Program-made: the position numbers and the translations under genes | Notes under the pieces: generated by a model | The model's input: the letters and a program-made list of their open reading frames with translations, nothing else | Told to the model about the DNA's origin: nothing | Databases searched by the model: none | In this document: positions 24,253-57,025 of the stretch, piece after piece | How the letters are laid out: the number at the start of each line of letters is the position of its first letter | How positions within the stretch are numbered: position 1 is the first letter of the stretch | Source: Muricea muricata | Lineage: Eukaryota; Cnidaria; Anthozoa; Malacalcyonacea; Plexauridae | Length of the DNA: 64,000 bases | Assembly: GCA_963855995.1 (NCBI GenBank) | Contig: OY979728.1 | Span: 5,071,330 to 5,135,329 of the forward strand | Direction of reading: 5' to 3'

Positions 24253-24462
24253 GGGACAAAGAACTGTGTCATGGTTATGACGTCACAGCTCGACTTCAAT
24301 TTTCGCATGCAAAGTGTCAAATTTCGTGACTTTGAAAATCTGTAGAAAAAAAACTACGAGGTGTTTTTAAAAACGGTCTTCAGATTTGAAATCAGCGCAA
24401 TAATCTCTATCAAAACGAGTAAAAATCTCGAAATCGAAAAGTTCGTGTCATTAGCACTTTAA

Positions 24463-26960
24463 GGTCATCATTCGTGCCCATAGTGTAGCATAACCCATGG
24501 TGCTGGGAAATACATTAACGCAAGTGAGTAGGTTTCCTGTACATCTGATTTATATCGTCACACTGATAAAACAAGTTTATTTACCAATGGATGAAGACTG
24601 CATAAAAAACGACTAAACAAATTACTCTGTATCCTTCCATCTTGTATGCTGCTTGGAATGCTGTCGCAGACTGCGCGTTGGTTTGACTAGTTGCATATGG
24701 ATTGGCATATGATACGCTTGACGTATTGTATGCTAAAAAGTAGTTTCTCTCATGAGACAGGAAATGCGAACAGTGAGACGAGGATGATCAACATCTGACA
24801 ATCAAACAAGATGGAATACATATATGCGTGGGTAAATACCAACCTAACTGATCCTGCATGCAGGCTTTGTGATTGACCTTTGGAAACAAAAGTCATCTTT
24901 GTTGTGATTCGTCTTTAGAAAACCAATTTCTATTATTTATTGTCTTTCAACGTTGTAATCAACCACTCACAAAGCTTGTTAGGACAGGTTGGTGGCAAGC
25001 CCCTTGTGCGCACGCGTAAGGAAAGCACTAGGTGTAAAATGAGGATGCTGCATCAGTATCCTGAGCGGGTCAAAATGTAACAATTACTGGACTCTCGTCA
25101 ATGTTAACAGCTAGGGCCGTGATTTTCGTTAATATATTTAAATGTTAAGATCTTATTTTAATATAATTGCGTAAAATGTATGCAAGTTCATAAAGTAAAA
25201 AACATAGCCCGCAAAAAGAAAACATCTTGAAAACTCAAGATATGGATTAATAAACAAGACTCAAATTTAAATGATTAAATTTTAATGGTATACCAGTTCT
25301 TTCACTAAGAGTGAAATGATAAAGTGAAAATCGAAGACCCTTCGATTTGATTTGATTTCTAACATTCCTTTACAGGTATATGTACCACAAAATACCTCGG
25401 TACCACAGAATACCAGTATTTATTTTCAGTATAAAATTTGGAAGAAACGTGCAAAATACTTTATTCTCGTAAATATATATTAATTTTGGTGTTAATTGAC
25501 ACATAAATAAGAAAAATGAATATTTTAATAAAAATTCTTAAAAGTCACGAGGATAAAGTTTAAATATAATCCGTTGTTTTTGATACCTCTTTTTTGCTAA
25601 ATGCTCGTAAAATCAGGACGTTTGAAAATAAGTTTGCAAACCAACATAAATTATGTTCATAGACATTTGTACTAAGCAATAAAACATTCCTGCCTTTCAA
25701 GAATAACAGGGAGCAATCAAATTTGCTATGAAAGAACACGATGTTTCAACATTATTGATAAACCTGATATATTGTAATATATACCAATATATATTATGTA
25801 GTGACTTTAGTATTAATCTTCCACTAAATTAGATAGCAATATCTATACAGTATTACCATACAGCATCAAAGACCAAATCCTGGTTCAATTTGATAAACCG
25901 TTACTTATTTATTGCCACACTGGTATTCTGTAGTACATTAGGATTTTATCCAAACAATGTCAGGCTTCAAAAATACTAGAATATGCTAAATCTAACCACA
26001 ACACCCCACAGGAAGAAAAACTACAGGGAAAACCTTTCCAAAAAACCAATAATAGTCCATGATATATACTTGTGACATAAAATATGAATAATAGAAAATT
26101 GTGTGGTATTCTGTGGTACACACACCTGTATATAGATTACGAAAAACCATTTCGGAAGTTATTCCTTATGGTTTAATTAATAATATTAATAATAAATAAT
26201 AACGCGTAAATGGTATAGTAAAATTTATCTAATTAAATTTTTGCCATGTAATCTATACAATAAATAATCATCTTCTTGCGTAAGTCGTCTTCTGGCGCAA
26301 CGCCACCAAAGTTTCATGCATAAACCACACCAAATATCTTAATACCTGTAGATTACATGCATGCAAAGGCGAAGAATCTTCAACCTGACTGGCTTTTTTC
26401 CATGTATATTAACACCCCTTTAAAGACAATTTCCCCTTGTTTCCAACTTCTAATTACATAACTTCTACTTAGGGGGGGGGGGGGGGGAGGGCGGTGGTCA
26501 ACAATTAATTTCTTTTGAAATCTATTTTAATCTGAGAACTCAAATACAAGAATTGGGAATGTGACCGCCCCCAAATATGGAGCTGATTATCCTGCTGGAT
26601 ATTTTTACACGTGTTGTTATCATATATAGCGGGTTAAAAAATTTGTCAATGTAGACCAGCCCTGTAAACATTAGTATTAATTTTGTCAGTCTACGTCAAG
26701 AATAAAAAATAATTATAACAACTACGTTAATTGTTTCTCCTTTGCATCACAGTTTTGCAAGGAATTCTGGGTATAAGATAAAACAAAAATAGTATTAACT
26801 AGCAGGTATTTATAATCGTATTATCAAAACCAATGAGTGCAGTTCAATATACAATAAGGTCAATCATGTCATTTCACACGTACTTAAACCGAAAAACCTG
26901 AGCTGCCTGGATTAGTTCAGTTTCCCATGAGCAAGGCAGTCTTCTTTTTGTTTATAATTT
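24463..26960. other. Intergenic AT-rich stretch upstream of the aminopeptidase gene
   Basis: No gene is supported. A poly-G run lies at about 26471-26487. The presumed promoter of the XPNPEP2-like gene lies at its right end. No other structured element was recognised. Confidence 0.4.
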
Positions 26961-48055
<21,095 letters not shown>

Positions 48056-48896
48056 TCGACATCATCCGTGCCTGCATTTCACGAGTATATCATAGAAAAA
48101 ATTCTTATGCATATTCTTTAAAACCATTGCACAGAGCGCAGTGTGTTATAAGAAATTCAAACTAACGCGAATATATATCCTTCGAAAACAGCTATTTTAT
48201 TTTGACGTGAGACAACCGTTCACGATAGAAAAGTTAAGACTGGATTAACGTTTTGACATCTTTTTCAAATATGTTCATGTGTTACCACATACATTTGTTA
48301 TTCTTTATTCTTCTAGTTTTAAAGCTAACCATTCATTTGATAATTTTAGAGTTTTTTTTAAATCACACAGTGGACGTAGCAAATTAAGACAGTCGATTAT
48401 ACAGTAATTAAAAAAATAATTTTTTTAAAATATGTTAAATGTAACTCTAGTTAGTTCGAGGGCCACAAGTTTATCAGATTTACTCTTTTGTCGTTACCCT
48501 CTTTTAAATAAAGCTGGAATAAAGTTGATACACATGGTAATAAATTTGTGGAACCAAAACAGTATATATATTTTCAACTGGTCTTTGCATGCTGTTTGCC
48601 GACTGCGTTTTCGTAAAGTTTTACGTTTATCTCTCTCGAAATGTGTTTTTCATGTCGAGTTGAACTTTTATCACGTCAGCAATGATTTTATGGATTTTAG
48701 GCTTGATTAACTTCTGTTTCCTTCAGAAGATTTTTTAAACTTTGTGTAGTTGTTATACCATACGTAAAGTAAGAGATATCCAAATTTAAAAAATTCTACA
48801 ATTCTAGGTTTCTCCGCAATCGAGATCCAGGAAAATCTAAATCGTAAACATGTCTTCAAATTTTGCTATCATTTTCTTTAATAGATCAACAAATAT
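48056..48896. other. 3' flank of the aminopeptidase gene
   Basis: Likely 3'UTR with AATAAA near 48506. A 92-codon frame (48432-48710) has no domain and is not called. Confidence 0.45.
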
Positions 48897-49158
48897 TTAA
48901 AGTGCTTATAAACCCAAAATGGGTTATTGGTGATTCAGATAGAGCTAAAAAAGTTAGTTAGTAAGTTGTTATTTAGTTTTTTCGTTAAGCGTTTAGTTAC
49001 GGAGATAACCGGGCTCAAAGAAGCCAGCTCGTTGAAAAAGTGCGCGCCTGTGGGAGACTGGATCCCAGGAACATGTTTATGTAGACTTTATATACAATTA
49101 CGTAGTAATATTAGTCTCGAAGCTCAAAGATCAGCTATTTTTGCGTAAAAAAGTTGGA

Positions 49159-50126
49159 ATGTCTTGCTCAAATTCATTCTCAAGTACACATAGCAAGGCT
49201 TCTACGAGCATGCCTCTTGAAATCGAAAATGAACAGTACGAAAGTGAAATTTAATTGAAAAATCACACGATGAAGGCACTCAAGGTAGCCATGATGGCGA
49301 AAACTATTACATGGATGCTTACTCAGACGAGCCAATTGCTGACGAAAATTGGCTTCAAGAGTATTACCGGAGGCGGGAAGAGGAAGCTGAAAAAGTTAAG
49401 GAATTACAACTTCGATGGAAAGAGAGTAAACCTGTAACATCATGGTAATTTTCGTACAATTTTTATTTTTTGCCATGCGCGTCACTTGGTATGTGTTTTA
49501 AATCATATGCGCAAATTAAATTTTCAACAAACTGAGCTGAGAGTTGCCTTATCAATTAAACAGCATTGTCATTTACATTTCATAATTACAGTAAAGTGGG
49601 TTTTTTAAAATTCATTCTACCATCAATATTCGTTCCATAGGTGCACTGGTAGCACTGGATTGTTGCAAAATGCCAAAGAATGCTGTTGTTGCCTGGAGAT
49701 CGAAAATTGCTTACAGTTCATTGAAGTTTATTGTAAAGATGGTAAAGGAGCACTGAAATGTATAACAGATCACCCTGGTTTTCCAGCTGTTTGCCTCAAC
49801 AAGTGGTCGTTAGAGATTGCGGCTGATAATTATAAAACTCGAGATGGTCAGCGTTACAGACAGAGTGGTTCAAAAGAAAGGTAGACTTATTACCATTCAT
49901 TTTAGCTGAAGATGTAACTATTATGTAACATTGATATGTATTTTTCTAATATAGGTTTCTTCGAGGTGTTGCATATAGACAGTTCACACGGATGGTACAT
50001 GGTCGGTTAAGGGATAAAAGAATACCATTGCCTTCTTGTGCATATACTGCTATTCGTTCCACTTTTAAGCTTGATCATGCATTTACTGGCTATGATGATA
50101 TTGAAACAGATGACGAGAGTCAATAA
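49159..50126 (+). CDS. Zinc-ballast (P2X7 C-tail-like) protein of the TTAA element, one frameshift
   Basis: Three exons: about 49159-49444, 49641-49880 and 49955-50126; the last two junctions keep phase. The first exon starts MSCSNSFSSTHSK and needs a frameshift near 49250 to enter an acidic stretch ending KESKPVTSW. Then comes a Cys-rich domain: CTGSTGLLQNAKECCCCLE, ALKCITDHPGFPAVCLNKWS and the last-exon blocks FLRGVAYRQFTRMVHGRL, LPSCAYTAIRSTF. This layout (Cys clusters, CIT..P.F..CL..W, then YR.F, PSC..IR..F, Y.G) is that of the cytoplasmic ballast of vertebrate P2X7 receptors, which binds zinc. No P2X channel part is present. The role in transposition is unknown. Confidence 0.75.
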
Positions 50127-51012
50127 TTATCTTTAAATTGGTACAGACATGTTTTTAATATGCTAGCTCACTATTAGAAGTTCAAAGACTTAAGTATCTG
50201 AAGTATATAAAATCTTTTAACAGCTGCAATAATTTCTGTTAATTATGTCTCTACACAATTGCAAGTAAATGTTACATGTGCTCTGAGAAATAGCATCTTG
50301 CATAAAAATGAACAAACTTGTTTGACAATATTTTCTAGTTATACCACATTAAAATTAATTTTTACCTCAACGTTAACTTGAATGAATTTGAATTTTATCA
50401 TCATCCCCCTGCCCTCCCCCTACTAATTATTGATTCTATCGGCCACTCAAGAATCTTGAGCATCTTGAAATATACTGGGTCAAACAGTGTTATTATTAAG
50501 TTCTTCATAAGTTTGCATGGTGAGCATCAATACCAGTTATTATTACCTAAAGTTTGTTTTCATAACCCAGCTTGACAAGATGCTATCTTGGGAGTATATT
50601 TTCCATTGACTGGCAGATTTTTACATTCAGAGACATCTGTGTTGGATTAATGTGTGCATAATATATTATTTCATTAATAGATTACTGCCACACCATGGCA
50701 TTGTGTGCTCAATTTGCTTATGGCAGCCATTTTATCTGGGACACCAAGATAAAAACTTTTTATAATCCATCTAATAACAAATCAATTTATTTTCAAATCT
50801 TTGCTTATTTAACCTTATTGCTACTGGTATGGAAGCAAACAAAGACTTTTTGATTATTTTTAATTTTTGACAAAATATAACAAAATGTAAACAATAACAA
50901 AAGCCTGCAATACTATGGTGTGACAGTAACATTTAAACAAGAAAAATATTTTTGGTAATGGCAAACAAGTGCTTCTGTAATATATACATTCCAAGTGCAA
51001 TGCAGTGCAACT
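50127..51012. other. Spacer between the convergent genes of the TTAA element
   Basis: AT-rich, no frame of note. It probably holds the two 3'UTRs. Confidence 0.45.
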
Positions 51013-51392
51013 TTAGTTTGTTTTATTTCTTGGACAGGAAGCTACATTTTTGTGGCCTTTCATAGGCTTATTGCACATCTTGTATTTTGGTGCATTTCTT
51101 TTTGGTTTGGTGCTGGTAGTTGATGCGGTTGGAACCGTGTAAAATAACATATAAAGCATCAGTACTGGGTATAATACTCGAAACATTCTGGCGTAAAGTG
51201 TTTCGAGCAAACAACAGACGAACGTGTTGGCGTCCATTTATATCGCCTCCGTCGAACGAAGTCCATCCATTTCTTCCTTCGTTTTACTGCGTCGGATGAG
51301 CTTTCATCCCAAAATGGTATCTGGTACAAGAATATATCATTTTCCTTGTCTGTAGTATTAGAACACCCGTAAACAACGCATCTTTCAGGCAT
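51013..51392 (-). CDS. THAP-domain protein of the second TTAA element
   Basis: Residues 1-71 form a complete THAP zinc finger: C5, C10, C62 and H65 as metal ligands (MPERCVVYGCSNTT, then VVCSKHFTPECF) with the conserved Pro26, Trp42 and Phe66. The frame then stops at about residue 77. An overlapping minus-strand frame (from about 51210 to 51013) supplies a Thr/Ser/Lys tail with a knuckle-like CNKPMKGHKNVASC block and its own stop. A frameshift or an unseen intron must link them. It is a DNA-binding protein that probably recognises the element's ends. Short length and absence of a catalytic domain argue that it is not a transposase on its own. Confidence 0.75.
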
Positions 51393-51657
51393 TTTTCCAC
51401 AAAAAACTGCGGTGACACATGCATTCGCAATACAACGCGCCTAGTGACTGTGAAAATTGGTTCCTGGGACCCAGGCCTCTAAGCATAAAATTTGGATGCG
51501 CACTTTTTTCCCCAAATGTGGCCAAACTAGCACGTTTGACTGCATTTATCTCCAGAACTAAACGCTCAACAAAAAAACTAAATTATAACTTACTAACTAA
51601 CTTTTTTAGCTCTATTTGGATCACCAAAAAACCATTTTGGGTTTATAAGCACTTTAA

Positions 51658-54600
51658 AGAAATTTCAGAGAATTTGACCGAAGAGAAAGAAAGTTATTGT
51701 TAATTCATTGTGAAATTAAGCGCCAAAACTACACAAAATGTTTTTGTTTTTTATTTGCTTATTTTGTTTCTATTTTTCTATATATGCACATCAAAGACCT
51801 TCATATCTTTCTTGAAGCACTCACGTTGCCTTGTTTTAGGTGTAGTTGGTGCAAATTTGCAAGCTAATGTGTCTGAAAAGGCTAACATTTTTCGATACTG
51901 TAGGCAGCCACTTAATATGTTTATAATATTCGTCACGTCTAACAGTGGGGAAACCTCTCTGGCATGCTCCCCGGGAAAATTTAAGCTGCTAAATGAGATT
52001 TTGTCGCCTTCTTATGCTGTGAAGCAATTGCCTCATAGATTTGCCCTTACAATATATGCCCATAACGACCGACATTCTTTCACTCCGCCCCTATCACCTA
52101 TGACAGGGCCTATTCCACGAAATTTTCAGCCAGATGTAAATTGATGATGACTCATTCAATTGTTAAAAATGCCAATTTATCAAAAAAATAGTGAGTTTGT
52201 GTTATTTGCATGGTGTTTTCTGAACGATTTAAATCAGAACAAGGTCGGGCGACTTCTACTTTTCGTTTGTGTAATAAAAGGTTTATTGAGTCTCCCCTCC
52301 TTGACCTTGGTCTTAGTTGAGTCAAGTAACTTTTCCTTTCAGATCTTTTCAATTTCTATGGTGTTCCATGCACATCTCTAGACGTTTAGCTAACTTTTGA
52401 CAATGTGATATAATAGAAATCATGCAGCATATTTTTCTCTCCAATTATTGTGTTCTTTCTATTTGCTTTTGTTGATTGAAGGTGAACTTTTAGATTTTAA
52501 TACTGCCCACTTTTTCGATCAATACGGCACAAAGTATACAACACTGCACGGTAAAATAGGCCCTGGCCTATAAGCGTAATCCTCTCAGTAAACTCGAAAC
52601 TCGATCTATACTAATTTGTGTTATTTATTAGAAATTTTTAAAATTGTAATCTGAAGCGTTATGAAGTTGGCATATTTTATATCACATTAAAGCAAACTTG
52701 TGTCAATTAATTTTCGTTGGCTGCATACTCAAATACTCTGGGCTGAGCTTTTGCTTCTTTGCAAAGACTGACTTGCTTTGTGGCGTGATCGCCCCTCCGG
52801 CCCCTATAGGAATTTAACTCTGATCTATTCTTGAAAGAAAAACATACTTGTCCCTTAAGAAATTTGGGGCATTAGCATGTATCGAAACTATTTAACTTTG
52901 GAGACTATACGTTCGCCAACTATGATTCATAGCTTATCATTAAGAGAATTTATTCAAAATAATTTAATTTTATTAATTCAGCATTGCCTATAGATTAACT
53001 AATTCGGGTAATCTACATATTTGAAAGCAAATTTTCTGGCAGCTGGTTTTAATCAATTTTGTCTTATATGACAAAATTACAGAGTCGGGTCATAATTGAC
53101 ATCACTGATACAGGATATTTGTTGAATTTTCATTCATTTGCTACTCTCAAGTTATGTCGGTTACGGAGTTCGTTTGCATTTTCTTTCGTGTGTGACACTC
53201 CAGGTGATGTATCCGTTATTGACGACAGTGAAATATGTTTACAAGTGTGGGTAATATAACCTGCTTTACCCACAGCTGTATAGTCTATTTTACGTTCTTC
53301 TTGAAATTGTTTTTTTAATTAAGCCGTGCTAACCATTTTGATTTAGGTGGATTTAATCATTTCTAATATGACGTGGATGAAAATGAATTAAAAAATCTAA
53401 ACATTTTCCTACATCATATATTAAAAGAAGCACTTCCCAAAAATTTAAAACACCCCCTGTTATTCAAAGTGTTTAAATACTTTGGTCGCCACGAACATGA
53501 GGACAAACGTCTCCGGCCCTCCAGACCAACAAGTAGCTGTACTGAATTAATGTACAGTGTATATTTTAAGATTATATATTTGCAGGCAGCTATAGATATA
53601 TTTTCTATTGATTAAAATAGTGCGCACAAATTTGAAAGTTAGAAAGATTTTCTAGTACTGCATTGTGTTTATCATTTATGATATGACTATAGGCCTATAA
53701 TTATAATGACAAACTATAATTTTCTATATACAACTCTTTTTTAAAATATCCATAATTCACTGAAGTAAACAAAAGAACCTTGTACTGAACGTCCATACAT
53801 CAGATTTACCTGCATGGTTTTTTTACGATGGAACAAATACTGCAACCATTTGGCTTGATTAAAAATATATATTATTTTTCCTTATTAATTTACATGGCGC
53901 TGTGATCGTAGATCGTTTGGCGAGTTATCATAGAAATTCAAGCCTTAAAAGCATGAAGGTAACTCAGTCTATTGATTCAGTTAGTTTTATGCTTTGAATT
54001 AAAAAATCAAAATAAATTATAAGTTGAGAAAACAGCTTAACCGCATGATAGCCATTAAGATGTTGAATTGTCATAAATATTAATAATATATACTTGCCTT
54101 AGATGGTTTTTAGCTTATTGAGGAATTTATCTAAAATGTAAAACAATAGACTTGTGCAGTCTATAACAACTCGTTCTCCTAAAGACACCACCACGTACAT
54201 GATATGGTTTCATTACCTCAGTATTAGGGTACAGTGTGCTTACACATTTCGACTCTGTCCGGACAAAGACTTTAATGATGCTCGTGAATTTTGGGCTCAA
54301 ATTTTCTTTATGAATTTTATTTTAAACACACGGCATGAAACATCAGCTCTTCATATAGCACACCAAGAATGAGAAATTTTTATTTGGGTTAAATACACCC
54401 TTACAACTGCAAAACTCCAACTCCTGTAAATGTTTTCGGTATTTATATACAAACCGAGTAATCCATTTTTGAGAGAGGGCTCGATCTTTATTTGACAATT
54501 TATTTGAACACTATAGCACTTATGTTTCTAACACTGACTGTAAGTTAGCCGAAAGTTGAATAAAAACGGTAACATTTGGGGTTGTTCATAGTTTTGTATT

Positions 54601-57025
54601 TTGAGCGCCGCAGCTGCTCAATTTTGGATGCTTTTTCACCTGGATAAATAAATGCCTATATTTAGCAATTTTACAAACAAGAAAATTTCGCCTACTCCAT
54701 TTATCATCTTTCTTATTAAATTAAATTAAACTAAATCAAACACAGTGACTGGAATTCATTAATTCAGTAAACATCAATTATAAAAATATCAATATATTCT
54801 GACTGAATAAATCAATTTCAAAATTAAAAAGTGCGGCAGTATGCGTGCATTAGCAGTTGGACGCGTGCAGTCTTTCTATGCAAGTCGCAAAGCGAGTCTA
54901 AAGAACTGATATTTCGGTAAGTTTTACGTATCGATGTGTATTAGAGATTAACATTGTAATCAGAGGAAAATGATCGTTTTATCTATAATGTGCATCGTAA
55001 AAGGTAAATAAAAGGTAAGGCGCACTGAAAATGAAATCTATGGTAATATCTATTTCACAATTTTTGTAAAACGTGAAGGAAAACTATATGCAGGAGTGAA
55101 ATGAAAATTGTAGATCGAAATCGCACATTTCTACTTCTGAGCAGAAAAGAAAATTGTATCAATCACTCGCCTGCTACGAGAAACAATTAACCTGGCTAAT
55201 AAAAATCATAAATTGTATATATTAAGAACTAAATTTTTATTTAGCTAAGTTAAATTCGCACGATTTTCAATGTGCTCGACGGTGAGAATAGACGACGAAA
55301 AATTGTTTTTTTATATACATACGCTTTTTTTCCTTCATATTTTATGACAGGGACGATACCCAAACGAGCTAAAACCCAGATCTTTCTGACTGTGCAAAAA
55401 CAATCATTTCTGTAAATTAGATTTTTAACCTGCTATAAAGAGCCCTCCACGCTTTGTTTACTTTTTTTATAAATTGTATATGTAATTTGCAACTTATACG
55501 AGTTAAACATTGAAGTTGCATTTTGAAACCGTTGAATTCATGACAACAACTACGCCTTATCTTTGTTATAAATTTATGGCGGTAGTAAATCTTTTTGCAT
55601 CCTTGATTGGAATAATAACAATCATGAATTGATCGATGTGAAGTGCATGTTAGAAAGCAAGACAATAAAGCTTACATTCGACACAAAGAGACCATGATGC
55701 TTTAAGCATAATTTTGCCCAATAACTTGATTTATTTCTCTTTCTATATATTCTTACTTCTAATTGGTCAATTTATCTGCAAATAACTGCGTACAAATAAC
55801 ACTCTAAGCATGCGCATTTGTTACAAACACTGCTGGGCTACAAATAACACTCTGAGCATGAGCATTGATGCTTGCAATTTGGTAAACATACAATAGCTGC
55901 ACGCTTTGCTTAACATTGAAAAGGTTTGTGTACAAAGCTTGTTGTTCCTAGTTATAAAGTCTTATAAGAAATTATGTAAGAGAATGATAAAACAATGATT
56001 GAACTCGGTTGACCTTCTTGCCAACGACAAATCACGATATATTATGCTCAACCTCGTCCAATAATTGTCAAATACTTGTAATTATATACAGTAGCTAAGA
56101 TGCGGGTTGATTAATGTTATCTACCAGTCAAAGTAAATTCTTTCTCCTTCTTTTACCTCTGATCAGTGCGGGATTAGGAATCATTTCACAAATAAGGTGA
56201 CACAAAACTGCCAATATCTGGATAATCGTCACATGACAGAAAACTGCAAATCTCACATTTTTAAACGCAAATAGCCAAAAAAATAATTCGCGTCATTTGA
56301 AAGAGATTCAAAAACAATATTTAGAAGTCTATTCCAAAACTTTCATATCTGTTTTTACTTCGAGAGATATTCTCACCTAAATCAACGAACTGTCTCCCAT
56401 CTTGGATTAATTTTTACCCTCATTAACTATGTTTTCGTGATGTCACAACAGGGATAAGCTACTCAAAACTACTCCTAAATACCTATCAAAAATTAAATGT
56501 TGTTCATAACTTCTTCATTAATTTAACCTCGTCCGAAATACAGAGCACTTCCGAAAGTGCGGTTATGGGCGCATATTAATCATTGTTTCATAACTTAGAA
56601 AATAAAATTGCGTGACCCAAGACGTATCACGGATACTTACAAATATATCTAACATGGCGGACAACTTAATATTTCAAATCAAAATATCTCACGAAATAAA
56701 GCGGATGTAAAAGTTCCGTGATAGAATTCTATATATTTTGTTTTGAAGTCTCTTTCCAATGAGACAATAAAAATCTTTGTTGCTATATCCTTTTTACAGT
56801 ATGTTAGTAGGTAAGCGCAACAATTGAGCCCGCGGTATTTAAAATTTAAATTACTACATCATTACTGATAAAAATTGATTAATTTCAGAACCATTTAGAA
56901 CCTAGAAGAGCAAAAAACGAATAAAATGTCTGAAGTTTAAATAAAAAGCTTGATTAAGTGCATAATCGTTTTCTATACACTGTTTTTCCTAGTCTATTTA
57001 TTACACCAAACAAAAAAGGTACAAC
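51658..57025. other. Gene-poor stretch between the TTAA element and the knottin gene
   Basis: A 144-codon plus-strand frame (51710-52144) directly beyond the transposon is listed separately. Other frames (53373-53615, a Lys/His-rich 80 codons; 54154-54372; 55417-55665 minus) show no domain or splice support. A direct near-repeat AACACTCTAAGCATGCGCAT / AACACTCTGAGCATGAGCAT occurs near 55798 and 55847. Nothing else was recognised. Confidence 0.4.
51710..52144 (+). CDS. Unrecognised 144-codon open frame
   Basis: The frame begins MKLSAKTTQNVFVFYLLILF, a hydrophobic stretch, and continues past an acceptor-like TTTTAG (51834-51839) into a less biased region: GVVGANLQANVSEKANIFRY and SPGKFKLLNEILSPSYAVKQ. 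The second part has a protein-like composition and could be one exon (about 51840-52144) of an unknown or transposon-related gene. No homolog was recognised. It may equally be chance, given no matching exon nearby. Confidence 0.2.
   Translation: MKLSAKTTQNVFVFYLLILFLFFYICTSKTFISFLKHSRCLVLGVVGANLQANVSEKANIFRYCRQPLNMFIIFVTSNSGETSLACSPGKFKLLNEILSPSYAVKQLPHRFALTIYAHNDRHSFTPPLSPMTGPIPRNFQPDVN

Larger units (their letters stand above)
21889..24458. mobile_element. TTAA-flanked DNA transposon, Kolobok-like (2570 bp)
   Basis: TTAA at 21885-21888 and TTAA at 24459-24462 flank ends that read AGTGGTAATGACACGAA on the left and TTCGTGTCATTAGCACT on the right, an inverted pair with one mismatch. A subterminal inverted pair contains GACGTCATAACCATGACAC and its complement (about 22050-22070 and 24264-24285). 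Inside are a plus-strand decayed ballast frame and a minus-strand THAP frame pointing toward each other. TTAA duplications together with THAP proteins are features of the Kolobok superfamily (piggyBac also uses TTAA but lacks THAP). No DDE transposase was seen, so it is probably non-autonomous. Confidence 0.75.
48901..51653. mobile_element. Second TTAA-flanked Kolobok-like transposon (2753 bp)
   Basis: TTAA at 48897-48900 and at 51654-51657 flank ends AGTGCTTATAAACCCAAAAT and the complement ATTTTGGGTTTATAAGCACT. Inverted similarity continues for roughly 90 bp through AAAAAAGTTAGTTAGTAAG-type sequence and more weakly to about 180 bp. Like the element at 21889-24458 it starts AGTG and ends CACT, has TTAA duplications, a plus-strand zinc-ballast gene and a convergent minus-strand THAP gene. 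There is no recognisable transposase. The two elements differ in internal TIR sequence, so they are sister families, not copies of one. Confidence 0.82.

Noticed and set aside
24013-24345. 110-codon plus-strand frame inside the TTAA element
   Set aside because: It overlaps the THAP frame on the opposite strand, which has the C2CH pattern; the plus frame has none.
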